From Pseudomonadota bacterium (GTDB taxonomy: Bacteria > Pseudomonadota > Alphaproteobacteria > Rhizobiales > Xanthobacteraceae): a stretch of DNA of 36,618 nt. This document shows positions 8,589 to 16,620 of the stretch, in pieces. The stretch spans positions 1 through 36,618 of the forward strand of contig JAEWHT010000234.1 in assembly GCA_023387695.1 (NCBI GenBank). The letters are read 5' to 3'. The stretch's first letter is position 1; each line of letters begins with the position of its first letter. The notes under the pieces are model-generated. The model did no database searches, was not told the DNA's origin, and saw only the letters and a list, made by a program, of their open reading frames with translations. The translations under genes were made by a program, and so were the position numbers.

Positions 8589-9332
8589 ATGGATCTCGGG
8601 CTGAAATCGAAAACCGCAGTCGTCACCGGAGCGAGCATTGGCATCGGCCGCGCCATCGCCAAGGGCTTGGCGGCCGAAGGCGTGCGCGTGGTGGGTGTCG
8701 CACGACGCACCGACCTGCTCGCTGAGCTGGTGAAGGAAGTCGGCGGCGAGCTGATCACGCCGCTCGAACAGGACGTGATGGCCGAGGACGCCGCCGAGAA
8801 GATTTCAGCTTTCGCGCTGAAAGAACTCGGTCATGTCGACATCCTCATCAACAATGCCGGCGGCAGCCGCCCCCTGCCCGTCGATGCGCCCGACAGCAAG
8901 TGGGACGAGGCGATCGCGCTCAATTTCACCAGCTACCGCCGCATCGCGCATGCGCTGTTGCCGCAGATGATCGAGCGCAAATGGGGCCGCATCGTCAACA
9001 TCACCGGCAAGTCCGAGCCGGAAGGATTGAACGCCGCCTTCGCCGCCAAGGCCGCCGTGCACGCCTGGGCCAAGGGCCTGTCGCGTGAGATCGGCGAGCA
9101 CGGCATCACCATCAACTGCATCCCGCCCGGCCGCATCATGAGCGAGCAAATCCGCCGCAACTATGCGCCTGATTATCGCGAGCGCTTTGCGGAGGAAGAA
9201 ATTCCGGTCGGCTATTGGGGCGAGCCGGAGGATCTGGCGGCGCTCGCAGTGTTCCTGGCATCACCGGTCGCGCGCTACATCACGGGCACCGTGATCCCGG
9301 TGGATGGCGGGTTGAGACGGTATCAGTTCTGA
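8589..9332 (+). CDS. Short-chain dehydrogenase/reductase family protein with atypical active site
   Basis: A 247-residue Rossmann protein. The cofactor motif TGASIGIG is at residues 13-20, NNAG is present, and the C-terminal VIPVDGGLRRYQF is the normal end of classical SDRs. VARR after strand 2 suggests NADP preference. The catalytic YxxxK is changed: around the conserved Lys the sequence is NAAFAAKAAV, so the Tyr position is Ala. The usual catalytic Ser region reads VNITGKSEPEG, with no Ser aligned. It is either a binding or scaffold protein, or an enzyme with a rearranged site. The ATG at 8589 is preferred over GTG at 8583. It is monocistronic and followed by an inverted-repeat element. Confidence 0.85.
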   Translation: MDLGLKSKTAVVTGASIGIGRAIAKGLAAEGVRVVGVARRTDLLAELVKEVGGELITPLEQDVMAEDAAEKISAFALKELGHVDILINNAGGSRPLPVDAPDSKWDEAIALNFTSYRRIAHALLPQMIERKWGRIVNITGKSEPEGLNAAFAAKAAVHAWAKGLSREIGEHGITINCIPPGRIMSEQIRRNYAPDYRERFAEEEIPVGYWGEPEDLAALAVFLASPVARYITGTVIPVDGGLRRYQF

Positions 9333-9341
9333 GGCGCCAGA

Positions 9342-9397
9342 CTCGCGTCCCGGACGCGGTGCAGCACGGAGTGCTGCTCCGCAGAGCCGGGACCCAG
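9342..9397 (+). repeat. Left 56-bp arm of the GIY-YIG element
   Basis: The arm opens with GTCCCGGACGCGG and closes with GAGCCGGGACCCAG. It contains an internal palindrome GCAGCAC-GGA-GTGCTGC, which could fold as a hairpin. It ends one base before the nuclease stop codon (9398-9400), so it could also serve as that gene's terminator. Confidence 0.8.
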
Positions 9398-9694
9398 TCA
9401 CGCCGCCAGAGAATTCAGCTCATCCGTCAGGTCGCGCCAATCCGGATTGAGCTCTTCGATCAGCTTGAGCTTCCACGCACGCCGCCACCGCTTGAGCGAG
9501 TGTTCACGCGCCCGCGCTTCCAGCACTGACTCGAAGGTCTCGAAATAGACCAGCATCGTCACATCATATTGTCGCGTGAACCCGGGTATCAACTTCGCCT
9601 TGTGCTCGCTTATCCGACGAGCCAAGTCGTTCGTCACTCCGATGTACAGAGTGCCGTTTCGTTTGCTTGCCAGAATGTAGACGAAGAAGGACAT
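9398..9694 (-). CDS. GIY-YIG endonuclease, single domain (UPF0213-like)
   Basis: A 98-residue protein consisting only of a GIY-YIG domain. Its first motif is VYIL (5-8), the second is YIGVT (17-21), followed by the conserved Arg (RR, 26-27) and His (EHK, 30-32). The distal ARAREHSLKRWRRAWK helix has the family Glu and basic residues. Such domains cut or nick DNA using a divalent metal. Small stand-alone members have no settled biological role. The ATG at 9694 is chosen; an in-frame GTG at 9700 is two codons upstream and neither has a strong ribosome binding site. It is enclosed by long inverted repeats, which suggests a link between the nuclease and the repeat. Confidence 0.9.
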   Translation of the reverse strand: MSFFVYILASKRNGTLYIGVTNDLARRISEHKAKLIPGFTRQYDVTMLVYFETFESVLEARAREHSLKRWRRAWKLKLIEELNPDWRDLTDELNSLAA

Positions 9695-9762
9695 GTCCAC
9701 GCAACCGTCGCCGATGACAGCGACTTATGATTGCATACTCGGGCCGACGTCGCCAAGTATTT

Positions 9763-9818
9763 CTGGGTCCCGGCTCTGCGGCGCGTCACTTCGTGCCGCA
9801 CCGCGTCCGGGACACGAG
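9763..9818 (-). repeat. Right 56-bp arm of the GIY-YIG element
   Basis: This arm is the inverted copy of 9342-9397, with six differences, four of them in the central hairpin region. The outer GTCCCGGACGCGG and inner GAGCCGGGACCCAG blocks are fully kept. It lies upstream of the nuclease gene, leaving only about 65 bp for its promoter. Confidence 0.8.
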
Positions 9819-9829
9819 AGCTCTGAGAT

Positions 9830-9860
9830 CGGCGATGCCTGACGTCTTCAGGCATCGCCG
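9830..9860 (-). terminator. Hairpin terminator after the liv operon
   Basis: CGGCGATGCCTGA (9830-9842) and TCAGGCATCGCCG (9848-9860) form a perfect 13-bp GC-rich stem with a 5-base loop. It begins 9 bp past the stop of the binding-protein gene (9869). There is no run of T on the minus strand, so termination may be Rho-assisted or the hairpin may protect the mRNA end. Confidence 0.65.
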
Positions 9861-9868
9861 TCATCCAC

Positions 9869-11074
9869 TTACTTCTCGGTCTTGTACGACTGGTTCTTCG
9901 CGATCGTCGTCCAGCGGCCGTTCTTGATCTGGCCGATGGTCGCAGCAGACACGCCGAGATGGTTGTCCTTGGAGAAGGACACCGGCGCGCCACCGAAGAT
10001 GTCTTCGAACACCTTGCCGGATTCCATCGCCGCGATCAGCGAATCCGTGGTCAGGTTCTTGCCCGCAAGACCCGCATAGAACGCGAACGCCATGGCGCCG
10101 TCATAACCTGACGTCGACTGCAGGTTCGGATCGATGCCGAACATCTTGCGATAGGCCTCGATGAATTCCTTCACCTTGCCGGTCGCCGTATCCGGATAGA
10201 AGATCTCGGTCTGGCCGACGCCATAGATGCCTTCGGCCGCGTCCTTGCCGAGTTCGTGCAGATCCGGCACGTAGCTCGGTGACGACACCACATAGGTCGG
10301 CATCCAGCCAAGCTTCTTCGCCGCGGTAACGATGCCGACGGATTCGCGAACGACGGAGCCGAGCGCGACGAGATCGCAGCCGTCAGCCTTCATGCGCGCG
10401 ACCTGCGAATTGAAGTCTGTCGCACCGCGCTTGAACGACACGCGCGTGGCCTCCGGCAGCTTCATGTCCTTGAGCTGATCGGAATAGGCATCGGTGAAAT
10501 TCTTCCCCATCTCGTCGTCCTGGTAGACGATGCAGGGCTTGGTCAGCTTGTTGTGCTCCATGACGTATTTGATGCCGAGGCGCATCGTGTCGTAGTAGGG
10601 GCTAAACATGTTGAACTTCAGCCGATCCTCGGGCTTGGCCGGATCCATCTTGAAGGTGAATTCGGCGGCCGTGATCGGGAACAGATGCGTCAGGCCAGCG
10701 CCCTGCACCAGCGGCATCGGCGCCAGCGTGGTGGCCGAGCCCATCGCCGAGACGATCGAGAACGCCTTGTCGAGCTCGATCAGCTTCTGCGTCTGCAGCA
10801 CAGCCTTCTTCGGATCGTAGCTGTCGTCCTCAAGCACCAGCTTGATCTTGCGGCCGTTGATGCCGCCGGCGGCGTTGATCTGCTCGACCGCGAGCTTCAT
10901 GCCTGACGAGGCCGGCACGCCCCACGACTTGATCGGCCCGGAGAGGTCCATATGCGTGCCGATCACGATCTCGGTGTCGGTGACGCCCTGAGTCTTGAAC
11001 TGTGCGAGCGCGGGTTGCGCCGCTATTCCCGCAAGCGAGATGATCGCGGCTGACAAAAGGAAACGTGAGGTCAT
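9869..11074 (-). CDS. Branched-chain amino acid-type ABC transporter substrate-binding protein
   Basis: A 401-residue periplasmic type I binding protein and the last gene of the liv operon. The signal peptide MTSRFLLSAAIISLAGIAA ends near QPALAQ. The mature protein opens with GVTDTEIVIGTHMDLSGPIKSWG, the usual LivJ/LivK-family start. AVEQINAAGGINGRKIKLV and DDSYDPKKAV are diagnostic blocks. The ATG is preceded by CAGGGAGGAATAGC. It is encoded 17 bp after the acyl-CoA synthetase-like gene. In Bradyrhizobium-type genomes such paralogues serve amino acids but also aromatic and dicarboxylic acids. The synthetase-like partner hints at an acid that is converted to a CoA ester, though the ligand is not shown. 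Confidence 0.92.
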   Translation of the reverse strand: MTSRFLLSAAIISLAGIAAQPALAQFKTQGVTDTEIVIGTHMDLSGPIKSWGVPASSGMKLAVEQINAAGGINGRKIKLVLEDDSYDPKKAVLQTQKLIELDKAFSIVSAMGSATTLAPMPLVQGAGLTHLFPITAAEFTFKMDPAKPEDRLKFNMFSPYYDTMRLGIKYVMEHNKLTKPCIVYQDDEMGKNFTDAYSDQLKDMKLPEATRVSFKRGATDFNSQVARMKADGCDLVALGSVVRESVGIVTAAKKLGWMPTYVVSSPSYVPDLHELGKDAAEGIYGVGQTEIFYPDTATGKVKEFIEAYRKMFGIDPNLQSTSGYDGAMAFAFYAGLAGKNLTTDSLIAAMESGKVFEDIFGGAPVSFSKDNHLGVSAATIGQIKNGRWTTIAKNQSYKTEK

Positions 11075-11091
11075 GCTATTCCTCCCTGTGG

Positions 11092-12789
11092 TTATGCGCT
11101 CTGTGAAATGGCGCTTTCTCTGGACGAACGGTCTTGCGGGCGCAGCAATCGGCGGCGCAGTACGAGCATGGCGCTGACCTCGGGATCGCCGGGGCCGAGC
11201 GCGCGCTCGATCAAGGTGAAATCATCGATCTTGACCGGCACGCGGGCATTGGTCTCGGCGATCACGCGAGCAATCAGAGCGCGGATCTCCTGCGAGCGGC
11301 ACAGGCTGAGGAAGTGGGTGAACGGAATGCTGTTGTCCTGCGCGAACTTGACGACAGGATCGGGATCCATCAGCACCGCAGCGATCACCCTGCCCTTGTC
11401 GTCGTGATGCAGGAAGGCGTCGGCGACGTAAGGCGATGTCACGAGATCGGCCTCGCTCTTGAGACACGCCGCGCCGCTGCCGCCCTCGAGTAGATCCGCC
11501 AGGCGGCCTGCGGGCTGCGACTGGCCGGCGTGGACGACATCGCCGCTCTGCCACCAGCCATCACGGATCGCGCTCGCGCCCTCGCCGGCGTAACCGACGA
11601 ACAGCGCATCCGACCGCAACCGGATTTCGCCGGAACCAAGCGCCTCCAGCGTCACGCCATCGAGCGTCGTGGGCGAACCACGATGCGCGGCCAGCATCAC
11701 GGCGCCGCCGGACTCGGCCTGGCCATAGGCATCGGTCAGCGGTCGCCGGATCGCTGCGAACCAGGCCCCGACATCGGCGCGCGCCGGCGCACCCGTCGTC
11801 AGACAAAGGCGTGCCCGCGACAGACCGAGACGCTGGCGGATCGGCACCAGCACGAAAGCATCGAGCAGCGGATTTGGCCCGTCGCTTCCGGGCTTCACGG
11901 CGAGCCCAATCATACGGCGCTGGAACTTGGTCGCTTCGGCGGCGGCGAGTTCGACACCGGACTTCAGCTTCGCCCACAGGCGTGGTGGCGCCTGCACGAC
12001 GGTCGGCTGCAGCTCACGGAGATCGCTCAGCGCGGTCTCTCGGCTTTCCGGGAAATTGATGATGCAGCCCGCGAGCAGCGAAGCGTAGACGCCGACCACG
12101 CGCTCCATCACGTGATGTAGCGGGGTCAACGACAGACGCTCGTCCGTCGCGCTCAATTGCAGCGCGCTGGCGGCGCGCGCAGCCTGGCGGCCCAGCGCCA
12201 ACTGCGTGAGTAAGGCGCCCCGCGCGGGCGCCGTGACGCCTGACGTCACTACGATCCCAGCCACAGCGGTGTCGGCCGGTGCAGGAAAAGGCTCACTGCC
12301 GCCCCCTCGCGCCTGCAACTCCGCCAGCGTCACCACGTGATCGACGCGCGCGCCATCGTCCCATTGCTCGTGCATGACGACGATCAGCCGCAGCTTCGGG
12401 CAGCGATCCCTGATGCCGAGCGCGCGATGCAGGTGCACATCGCCGGCGACGAAAAGAATGGTGACGCCGAAGAGATTGACGAGACGCGCAAGTTCATTGG
12501 CGTCAGCGTCGGCGTCGAGGCCGGCCGAGATGCCGCCGGCGGCCATAATCCCAAGATCGGCGAGCACCCAATCCGCGCAGGTGTCGCCGCAGACGGCCGC
12601 AACGTCCTTGTCCTGCAGTCCTGCCGCGCGCAAGCCGCGCGCGATCGCGGCGATCCGTGTCGCGGTCTCCGTGCCGCTGAGCGGCTGCCAGAGGCCGTAG
12701 CGCTTGGAGCGCATCACTGTCGCGCCGCCGTGCGCTGTGAGCGCAGCGGTGAGGCGCGCCGAGAAGGCTTCGGTTTCAGTGCCCGCCAT
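11092..12789 (-). CDS. AMP-binding (acyl-CoA synthetase-like) protein with degenerate adenylation motifs
   Basis: A 565-residue member of the ANL superfamily within the liv operon. The fold is recognisable: VAAVCGDTCADWVLADLGIMAAG (A1/A2 region), LSLTPLHHVMERV, AYGQAESGG (A5), WWQSGD (A7) and GRLADLLEGGSG (A8). Several key residues are absent. The P-loop that normally reads TSGTTGxPKG is TSGVTAPARGA, so Gly and Lys are lost. A8 lacks the usual Lys-Asp. The C-terminal PT.K.KR loop with the adenylation Lys is LGPGDPEVSAML. It may be a pseudoenzyme or an enzyme with changed chemistry; it is not a frameshifted pseudogene, since the frame is intact. The ATG at 12789 overlaps the livF end by 14 bp. 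Confidence 0.82.
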   Translation of the reverse strand: MAGTETEAFSARLTAALTAHGGATVMRSKRYGLWQPLSGTETATRIAAIARGLRAAGLQDKDVAAVCGDTCADWVLADLGIMAAGGISAGLDADADANELARLVNLFGVTILFVAGDVHLHRALGIRDRCPKLRLIVVMHEQWDDGARVDHVVTLAELQARGGGSEPFPAPADTAVAGIVVTSGVTAPARGALLTQLALGRQAARAASALQLSATDERLSLTPLHHVMERVVGVYASLLAGCIINFPESRETALSDLRELQPTVVQAPPRLWAKLKSGVELAAAEATKFQRRMIGLAVKPGSDGPNPLLDAFVLVPIRQRLGLSRARLCLTTGAPARADVGAWFAAIRRPLTDAYGQAESGGAVMLAAHRGSPTTLDGVTLEALGSGEIRLRSDALFVGYAGEGASAIRDGWWQSGDVVHAGQSQPAGRLADLLEGGSGAACLKSEADLVTSPYVADAFLHHDDKGRVIAAVLMDPDPVVKFAQDNSIPFTHFLSLCRSQEIRALIARVIAETNARVPVKIDDFTLIERALGPGDPEVSAMLVLRRRLLRPQDRSSRESAISQSA

Positions 12790-13531
12790 GACCACCTTCA
12801 CCGTGCATGCCCAGATAGAATTCGCGCACCTGGTCTGACTGCAGCAGGTTCGCGCAGGTGTCGTGCATCACGACGCGGCCGACCTCGAGCACGTAGCCGT
12901 AATGCGCCGTTTCCAGCGCCATCTTGGCGTTCTGCTCGACCAGCAGGATCGAGACGCCCTCCTCCGCGTTGAGACGGCGGATGATCGCAAAGATCTCCTT
13001 CACCAAGAGCGGCGACAGCCCCAGCGACGGCTCGTCCAGCAGCAGCACCTTCGGACGGCTCATCAGCGCGCGGCTGATCGCCAGCATCTGCTGCTGGCCG
13101 CCGGAGAGCTGACCCGCGATCTGGTTCTGCCGCTCGCGCAGTACCGGAAAATAGTCGAACACCTTCTCCAAATCACTCGCGACGTTCTTGCTGTCTTTGC
13201 GGATGTAGGCGCCCATCCGTAGATTGTCGCGCACGCTGAGGAACGGAAACACTTCGCGCCCCTCCGGCACGTGGCTGATGCCGAGCCGCACCACCTTGTC
13301 CGGCTCCATCGAGCGGATCTTTCGCCCCTCGAACTCGACCGTGCCCTTCACGGGATCGAGCACGCCGGAAATGGTCTTCAGGATGCTGGTCTTGCCCGCG
13401 CCATTGGCGCCGAGCACGGTGACGATCTGCCCCCGCATCAGGTCGAGGCTGATGCCGCGGATCGCGGTGATCGGCCCGTAGGTGCTCTCGACATTGGCGA
13501 GACGGAGGATCGGTTGCGTGTCCATCGTCAT
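12776..13531 (-). CDS. livF: ABC transporter ATP-binding protein, LivF type
   Basis: A 251-residue cytoplasmic ATPase of the branched-chain amino acid (HAAT) transporter. Walker A is GANGAGKTS, the signature is LSGGQQQMLAISRAL, Walker B is VLLLDEPSLGLSP, and the switch His region reads LLVEQNAKMAL, typical of LivF. RMGAYIRKD is also usual. The ATG at 13531 overlaps the livG stop as ATGA, which indicates translational coupling. A longer frame extends upstream but only overlaps livG. The C-terminus, HGEGGHGGH, is His/Gly-rich. It pairs with LivG as the ATPase heterodimer. Confidence 0.93.
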   Translation of the reverse strand: MTMDTQPILRLANVESTYGPITAIRGISLDLMRGQIVTVLGANGAGKTSILKTISGVLDPVKGTVEFEGRKIRSMEPDKVVRLGISHVPEGREVFPFLSVRDNLRMGAYIRKDSKNVASDLEKVFDYFPVLRERQNQIAGQLSGGQQQMLAISRALMSRPKVLLLDEPSLGLSPLLVKEIFAIIRRLNAEEGVSILLVEQNAKMALETAHYGYVLEVGRVVMHDTCANLLQSDQVREFYLGMHGEGGHGGH

Positions 13532-14286
13532 GCCCCGAGATAGGCCGCGATGACGTCGGGATGGCCCTGCACTTCCGCCGCCGTGCCGAGCGCCATCATC
13601 TTCCCGTAGTTCAGCGCAAGCACACGGTTGGAGACGCGACTGACCAGCGACATGTCGTGCTCGACCATCAGCACGGTGACGCGGAGACGGCGGTTGATCT
13701 CCAAAATCCATTCCGCCATCGCATTGGTCTCCTCGACGTTGAGGCCGGACGAGGGCTCGTCGAGCAGCAGCAGCGTCGGTCCGACGCACAGCGCGCGGGC
13801 CACCTCGATCACCTTGCGGACGCCATAGGGCAGCGCGCCGATCGTGGTGTCGCGGTACTTCTGCAGCCGCAGCACGTCCATGACTTCCTCGGCGGCGCGG
13901 CGGTGCGCGACCTCCTCGTCGCGGACCTTTCTGGTGCGCAGAATGTCCTGCCAGGCGCGCGTGGTCGAATGCCGGTGGCGGCCGACCAGGAGGTTCTGCA
14001 AGGTCGAGGCACTCTCGAACAGCTCGATGTTCTGGAACGTGCGTGCGATGCCGCGCCCGGCAATCTGCTGCGCCGAGAGCCGCGTGACGTCCTCGTCGCG
14101 AAAAATGATCTGGCCTGCGCTCGGCTGGTACAGACGGCTGATGAGATTGAACAACGTGGTCTTGCCGGCGCCGTTCGGCCCGATGATGGTGAAGACCTCG
14201 CCCTCGTTGAGGCCGAACGAGACATTGTCCACGGCCGTGAGGCCGCCGAACTTCACCGTCAGGTTCTTGACGTCGAAGAAGGTCAT
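13528..14286 (-). CDS. livG: ABC transporter ATP-binding protein, LivG type
   Basis: A 252-residue ATPase partner of LivF. Walker A is GPNGAGKTTLFN. GIARTFQNIELF is the Q-loop block characteristic of LivG, followed by LPYGVRKVIEVARAL in place of the canonical LSGGQ signature, then Walker B LLLLDEPSSGLN and the VEHDMSLV switch. The LPYG variant is a noteworthy departure, because LivG usually has LSYGQQR. The start ATG at 14286 overlaps the livM stop by four bases (ATGA). The longer in-frame extension to 14544 is only a livM shadow. Confidence 0.93.
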   Translation of the reverse strand: MTFFDVKNLTVKFGGLTAVDNVSFGLNEGEVFTIIGPNGAGKTTLFNLISRLYQPSAGQIIFRDEDVTRLSAQQIAGRGIARTFQNIELFESASTLQNLLVGRHRHSTTRAWQDILRTRKVRDEEVAHRRAAEEVMDVLRLQKYRDTTIGALPYGVRKVIEVARALCVGPTLLLLDEPSSGLNVEETNAMAEWILEINRRLRVTVLMVEHDMSLVSRVSNRVLALNYGKMMALGTAAEVQGHPDVIAAYLGA

Positions 14287-15425
14287 CGGCGCTCGGATTT
14301 CAGGAACATGCGGGGTGGACGCGCGGCGCGTTGGCGCGCCAGTGGAAACTGCTTGAAATAGGCCTTCACCCGCAGCCAGCGACCGTCGAGGCCGAGCGGC
14401 TCGTAGATGATGAAGACGATGATGATGATGCCGAAGATCAGCGACTTCAGCCCGGGCGCGTTGACCACGCGGAGCACGCCGGCCTGCATCGTCTGCACCA
14501 GGCTGTCGGGCAGATACATGCCGTGCATCAGCGCGTCGCTCCACAGCGGCACCTTGTCCTTCAGGATGATCAGCAGCGGATCGGCCATGATCATGAAGAT
14601 CGCGCCGAACACCGCCCCACGCAGGCTCACGAGCCCACCAATGATGATGATCATGACGAAGTCGATCGACACCGACAGGCTGAACATCTCCGGCGAAATG
14701 AACGACATCTTGTGCGCATAGAGCGCGCCCGCGATTCCCGTGATGCCAGCGGAGAGCGCGAAGGCCGTCGTCTTGTACCGGGCCGTATCGATGCCCATGC
14801 TGCGCGCCGCGGTCTCGGAATCCCGGATCGCCATGAAGGAGCGCCCGGTCGAGGAGCGGATGATGTTGATGGCGGCGAGGATCACCAGCACGGTGACGAG
14901 CAGGCAGAGGTAGTAGAAGCCTTCAGTACCGAGCTTCAACCCGAACAAGGACGGCGGGGGCAGCATCAGGCCTTCATTGCCGTTGGTGACGCTCTCCCAG
15001 CGCGCGATGATCTCCTCGACGATGAAGGCAAAGGCGAGCGTCGCGATCGCGAGATAGATGCCGTGCAGGCGCAGCGCGGGCAGGCCGACGAGATAACCGG
15101 CGATCCCGGTGAAGACACCGGCGAGCGGCAGATAAAGTATCAGCGGAACACCGTGCTTCTGCGCCACCGCCGTGAAATAGGCACCGATCGCGAGGAACGC
15201 CGCATGACCGATCGACACCTGTCCCGCCTGCCCCGACAGGATATTCAGCGCCACGCCGACGATGGCGTAGATCATGATGAAGACGATCTGGCTGAGATAA
15301 TAGGATTCGATCACATAAGGCGCCGCGATCAGGCCCGCGAGCAGCACCGCATACCAGAACATCGCGGCCTTCGACGGAAACAGCGGATCGCTGTCGCCGT
15401 AATCGGTGCGGACATGATGCGCCAT
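14283..15425 (-). CDS. livM: Branched-chain amino acid-type ABC transporter permease, LivM type
   Basis: A 380-residue inner-membrane permease. The LivM signature ILSGQAGQVSIGHAAFLAIGAY is present, followed by PALRLHGIYLAIATLAFAFIVEEI and the coupling region GRSFMAIRDSETAARSMGID. The MIIIIGGLVSLRGAVFGAIF block is also typical. Around nine hydrophobic segments are visible. The C-terminus extends past the last helix as a basic tail (RWLRVKAYFKQF...). It begins at ATG 15425, three bases after the livH stop, with weak AAGGTGTAGGG upstream. It forms the channel with LivH. Confidence 0.93.
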   Translation of the reverse strand: MAHHVRTDYGDSDPLFPSKAAMFWYAVLLAGLIAAPYVIESYYLSQIVFIMIYAIVGVALNILSGQAGQVSIGHAAFLAIGAYFTAVAQKHGVPLILYLPLAGVFTGIAGYLVGLPALRLHGIYLAIATLAFAFIVEEIIARWESVTNGNEGLMLPPPSLFGLKLGTEGFYYLCLLVTVLVILAAINIIRSSTGRSFMAIRDSETAARSMGIDTARYKTTAFALSAGITGIAGALYAHKMSFISPEMFSLSVSIDFVMIIIIGGLVSLRGAVFGAIFMIMADPLLIILKDKVPLWSDALMHGMYLPDSLVQTMQAGVLRVVNAPGLKSLIFGIIIIVFIIYEPLGLDGRWLRVKAYFKQFPLARQRAARPPRMFLKSERR

Positions 15426-15428
15426 GCC

Positions 15429-16301
15429 CTACACCTTCTTGACCGCGTTGAGACCGAACAGGCCCTGCGGCTTCCACAAGAGAACGGCGAGCAGGACGAT
15501 GTAGGCGGCGACGTCCTTGAATCCCTCCGGCAGATAGAAGCCCGACAAGGACTCGACGATGCCGATGGTGATGCCGCCGGCGACCGCGCCCGGGATCGAG
15601 CCGAAGCCGCCGAGCACGGCGGCCGGAAAAGCCTTGATGCCGAGGAAACCGAGATTGGCGTGGATCAGCGTGATCGGCGCCAGCAAGATCCCGGCGGCGC
15701 AGGCGACCATCGCGGAGAGGCTCCAGATCAGCGAGAACATCCGCTTGACCGGAATGCCCATGTAATAAGCTGCGAGCATGTTCTGCGACGTCGCCTGCAT
15801 CGCAATGCCGATCCGGGTGTAGCGGAAGAAGGCGTAAAGCCCCGCACACAGCAGCACCGTCGCGACGATGATGGAGAGTGCGTCCCAGGCAATGACGAGC
15901 TTGCCGATCGTGAACACGCCGTCGGTGAACGGCGTCTCGATGCGCAGATCGTCCGTGCCCCAGATGATGCCGACGAGCGCGCGGATCACGAGCCCAAGGC
16001 CGATCGTCGCCATCACGATGGAGAATTGCGGGTATCCAAGGATGGGACGGAGCACCAACCGCTCCATGATGGCGCCGAGAATGGCCATCGCAATCACGCA
16101 CAGCAGGAACGAGAGCCAGTAGTTCAGTCCGAGCGTCGTGATGAAGGTGACCGACATGAACGCGCCGAGCATCATGATCTCGCCTTGCGCGAAATTCACC
16201 ACCTCGGTCGCCTTGTAGATCAGCACGAACCCAAGGGCGATCAGCCCATAGACGCACCCCAGCGCGACGCCGCTAATGACTTGCTGCGTGAAATCGAGCA
16301 T
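15429..16301 (-). CDS. livH: Branched-chain amino acid-type ABC transporter permease, LivH type
   Basis: A 290-residue inner-membrane permease and first gene of the liv operon. GVALGCVYGLIALGFVLIYKATEVVNFAQGEIMMLGAF is the hallmark LivH N-terminus (residues about 10-47). MAVTIGLGLV-like and GIPVKRMFSLIWSLSA coupling segments follow, and AVLGGFGSIPGAVAGG matches the final helices. The ATG at 16301 is preceded by AGGACGGAA; an ATG 18 bp upstream lacks such a site. A candidate sigma-70 promoter lies about 40 bp upstream. Confidence 0.92.
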   Translation of the reverse strand: MLDFTQQVISGVALGCVYGLIALGFVLIYKATEVVNFAQGEIMMLGAFMSVTFITTLGLNYWLSFLLCVIAMAILGAIMERLVLRPILGYPQFSIVMATIGLGLVIRALVGIIWGTDDLRIETPFTDGVFTIGKLVIAWDALSIIVATVLLCAGLYAFFRYTRIGIAMQATSQNMLAAYYMGIPVKRMFSLIWSLSAMVACAAGILLAPITLIHANLGFLGIKAFPAAVLGGFGSIPGAVAGGITIGIVESLSGFYLPEGFKDVAAYIVLLAVLLWKPQGLFGLNAVKKV

Positions 16302-16620
16302 TTCCGTCCTGTGGCGCATTGCGCCTGATTTTTTTCGATATGAGAGTGGCTGATGATCTTAGTCAAGCAGCTAATTAACTCAGCACTGCGCACATCGAAT
16401 GAGACGTGATGCCGCGCTCAATCATCGCGCATAGCGCCTTGCCACAAGACTTGCGTCACCTCGCTATCGACGCGACCGGTGTACTACCTCGGGATCGTTC
16501 GACCGCAGGCATAGTGGAACGCACGTACTGCTTGTGCTCGCGGTCGCACTTGGCCTGATCGTGATCGCGATGACCGTCTATTTTGCGCTATGACGTCGCG
16601 CCGCCATTCGAGATCGCTTC
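16302..16620. other. Intergenic region between livH and arr
   Basis: This 319-bp gap separates the divergent livH and arr genes. The livH side holds a candidate promoter (16338-16366), a T-rich run and an AT-rich stretch near 16365-16385. The arr side shows no convincing promoter by eye. A frame ending at 16593 would encode a membrane-like C-terminus (LAVALGLIVIAMTVYFAL), but it lacks a plausible start codon. Confidence 0.5.
16338..16366 (-). promoter_or_regulatory. Candidate sigma-70 promoter of the liv operon
   Basis: On the minus strand, TTGACT (16366-16361) and TCATAT (16343-16338) are separated by 17 bp. The -35 box matches the consensus in five of six positions and the -10 box in four of six. 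It lies 36 bp upstream of the livH start, which leaves a short leader. Confidence 0.4.

Larger units (their letters stand above)
9342..9818. mobile_element. Compact inverted-repeat element carrying one GIY-YIG nuclease gene
   Basis: The 56-bp left arm (9342-9397) and the reverse complement of the right arm (9763-9818) agree at 50 of 56 positions. Both begin CTCG.GTCCCGGACGCGG and end GAGCCGGGACCCAG. The only gene between them is the GIY-YIG nuclease, whose stop codon directly abuts the left arm. The whole unit is 477 bp, between the SDR gene and the liv operon terminator. No recombinase or transposase of a known class is present. Calling it mobile is an inference from the terminal symmetry and the nuclease cargo; I did not find target-site duplications by eye. 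Confidence 0.55.

Noticed and set aside
14331..16328. A 665-codon plus-strand frame opposite livM and livH
   Set aside because: The translation is an Arg/Asp/Gln/His-rich sequence typical of the antisense of membrane proteins. Both liv genes on the other strand have full signatures.
16438..16593. A short frame upstream of arr ending in a membrane-like LAVALGLIVIAMTVYFAL segment
   Set aside because: There is no usable start codon or ribosome binding site before the hydrophobic part. It could be a decayed small membrane protein gene, but that cannot be supported.
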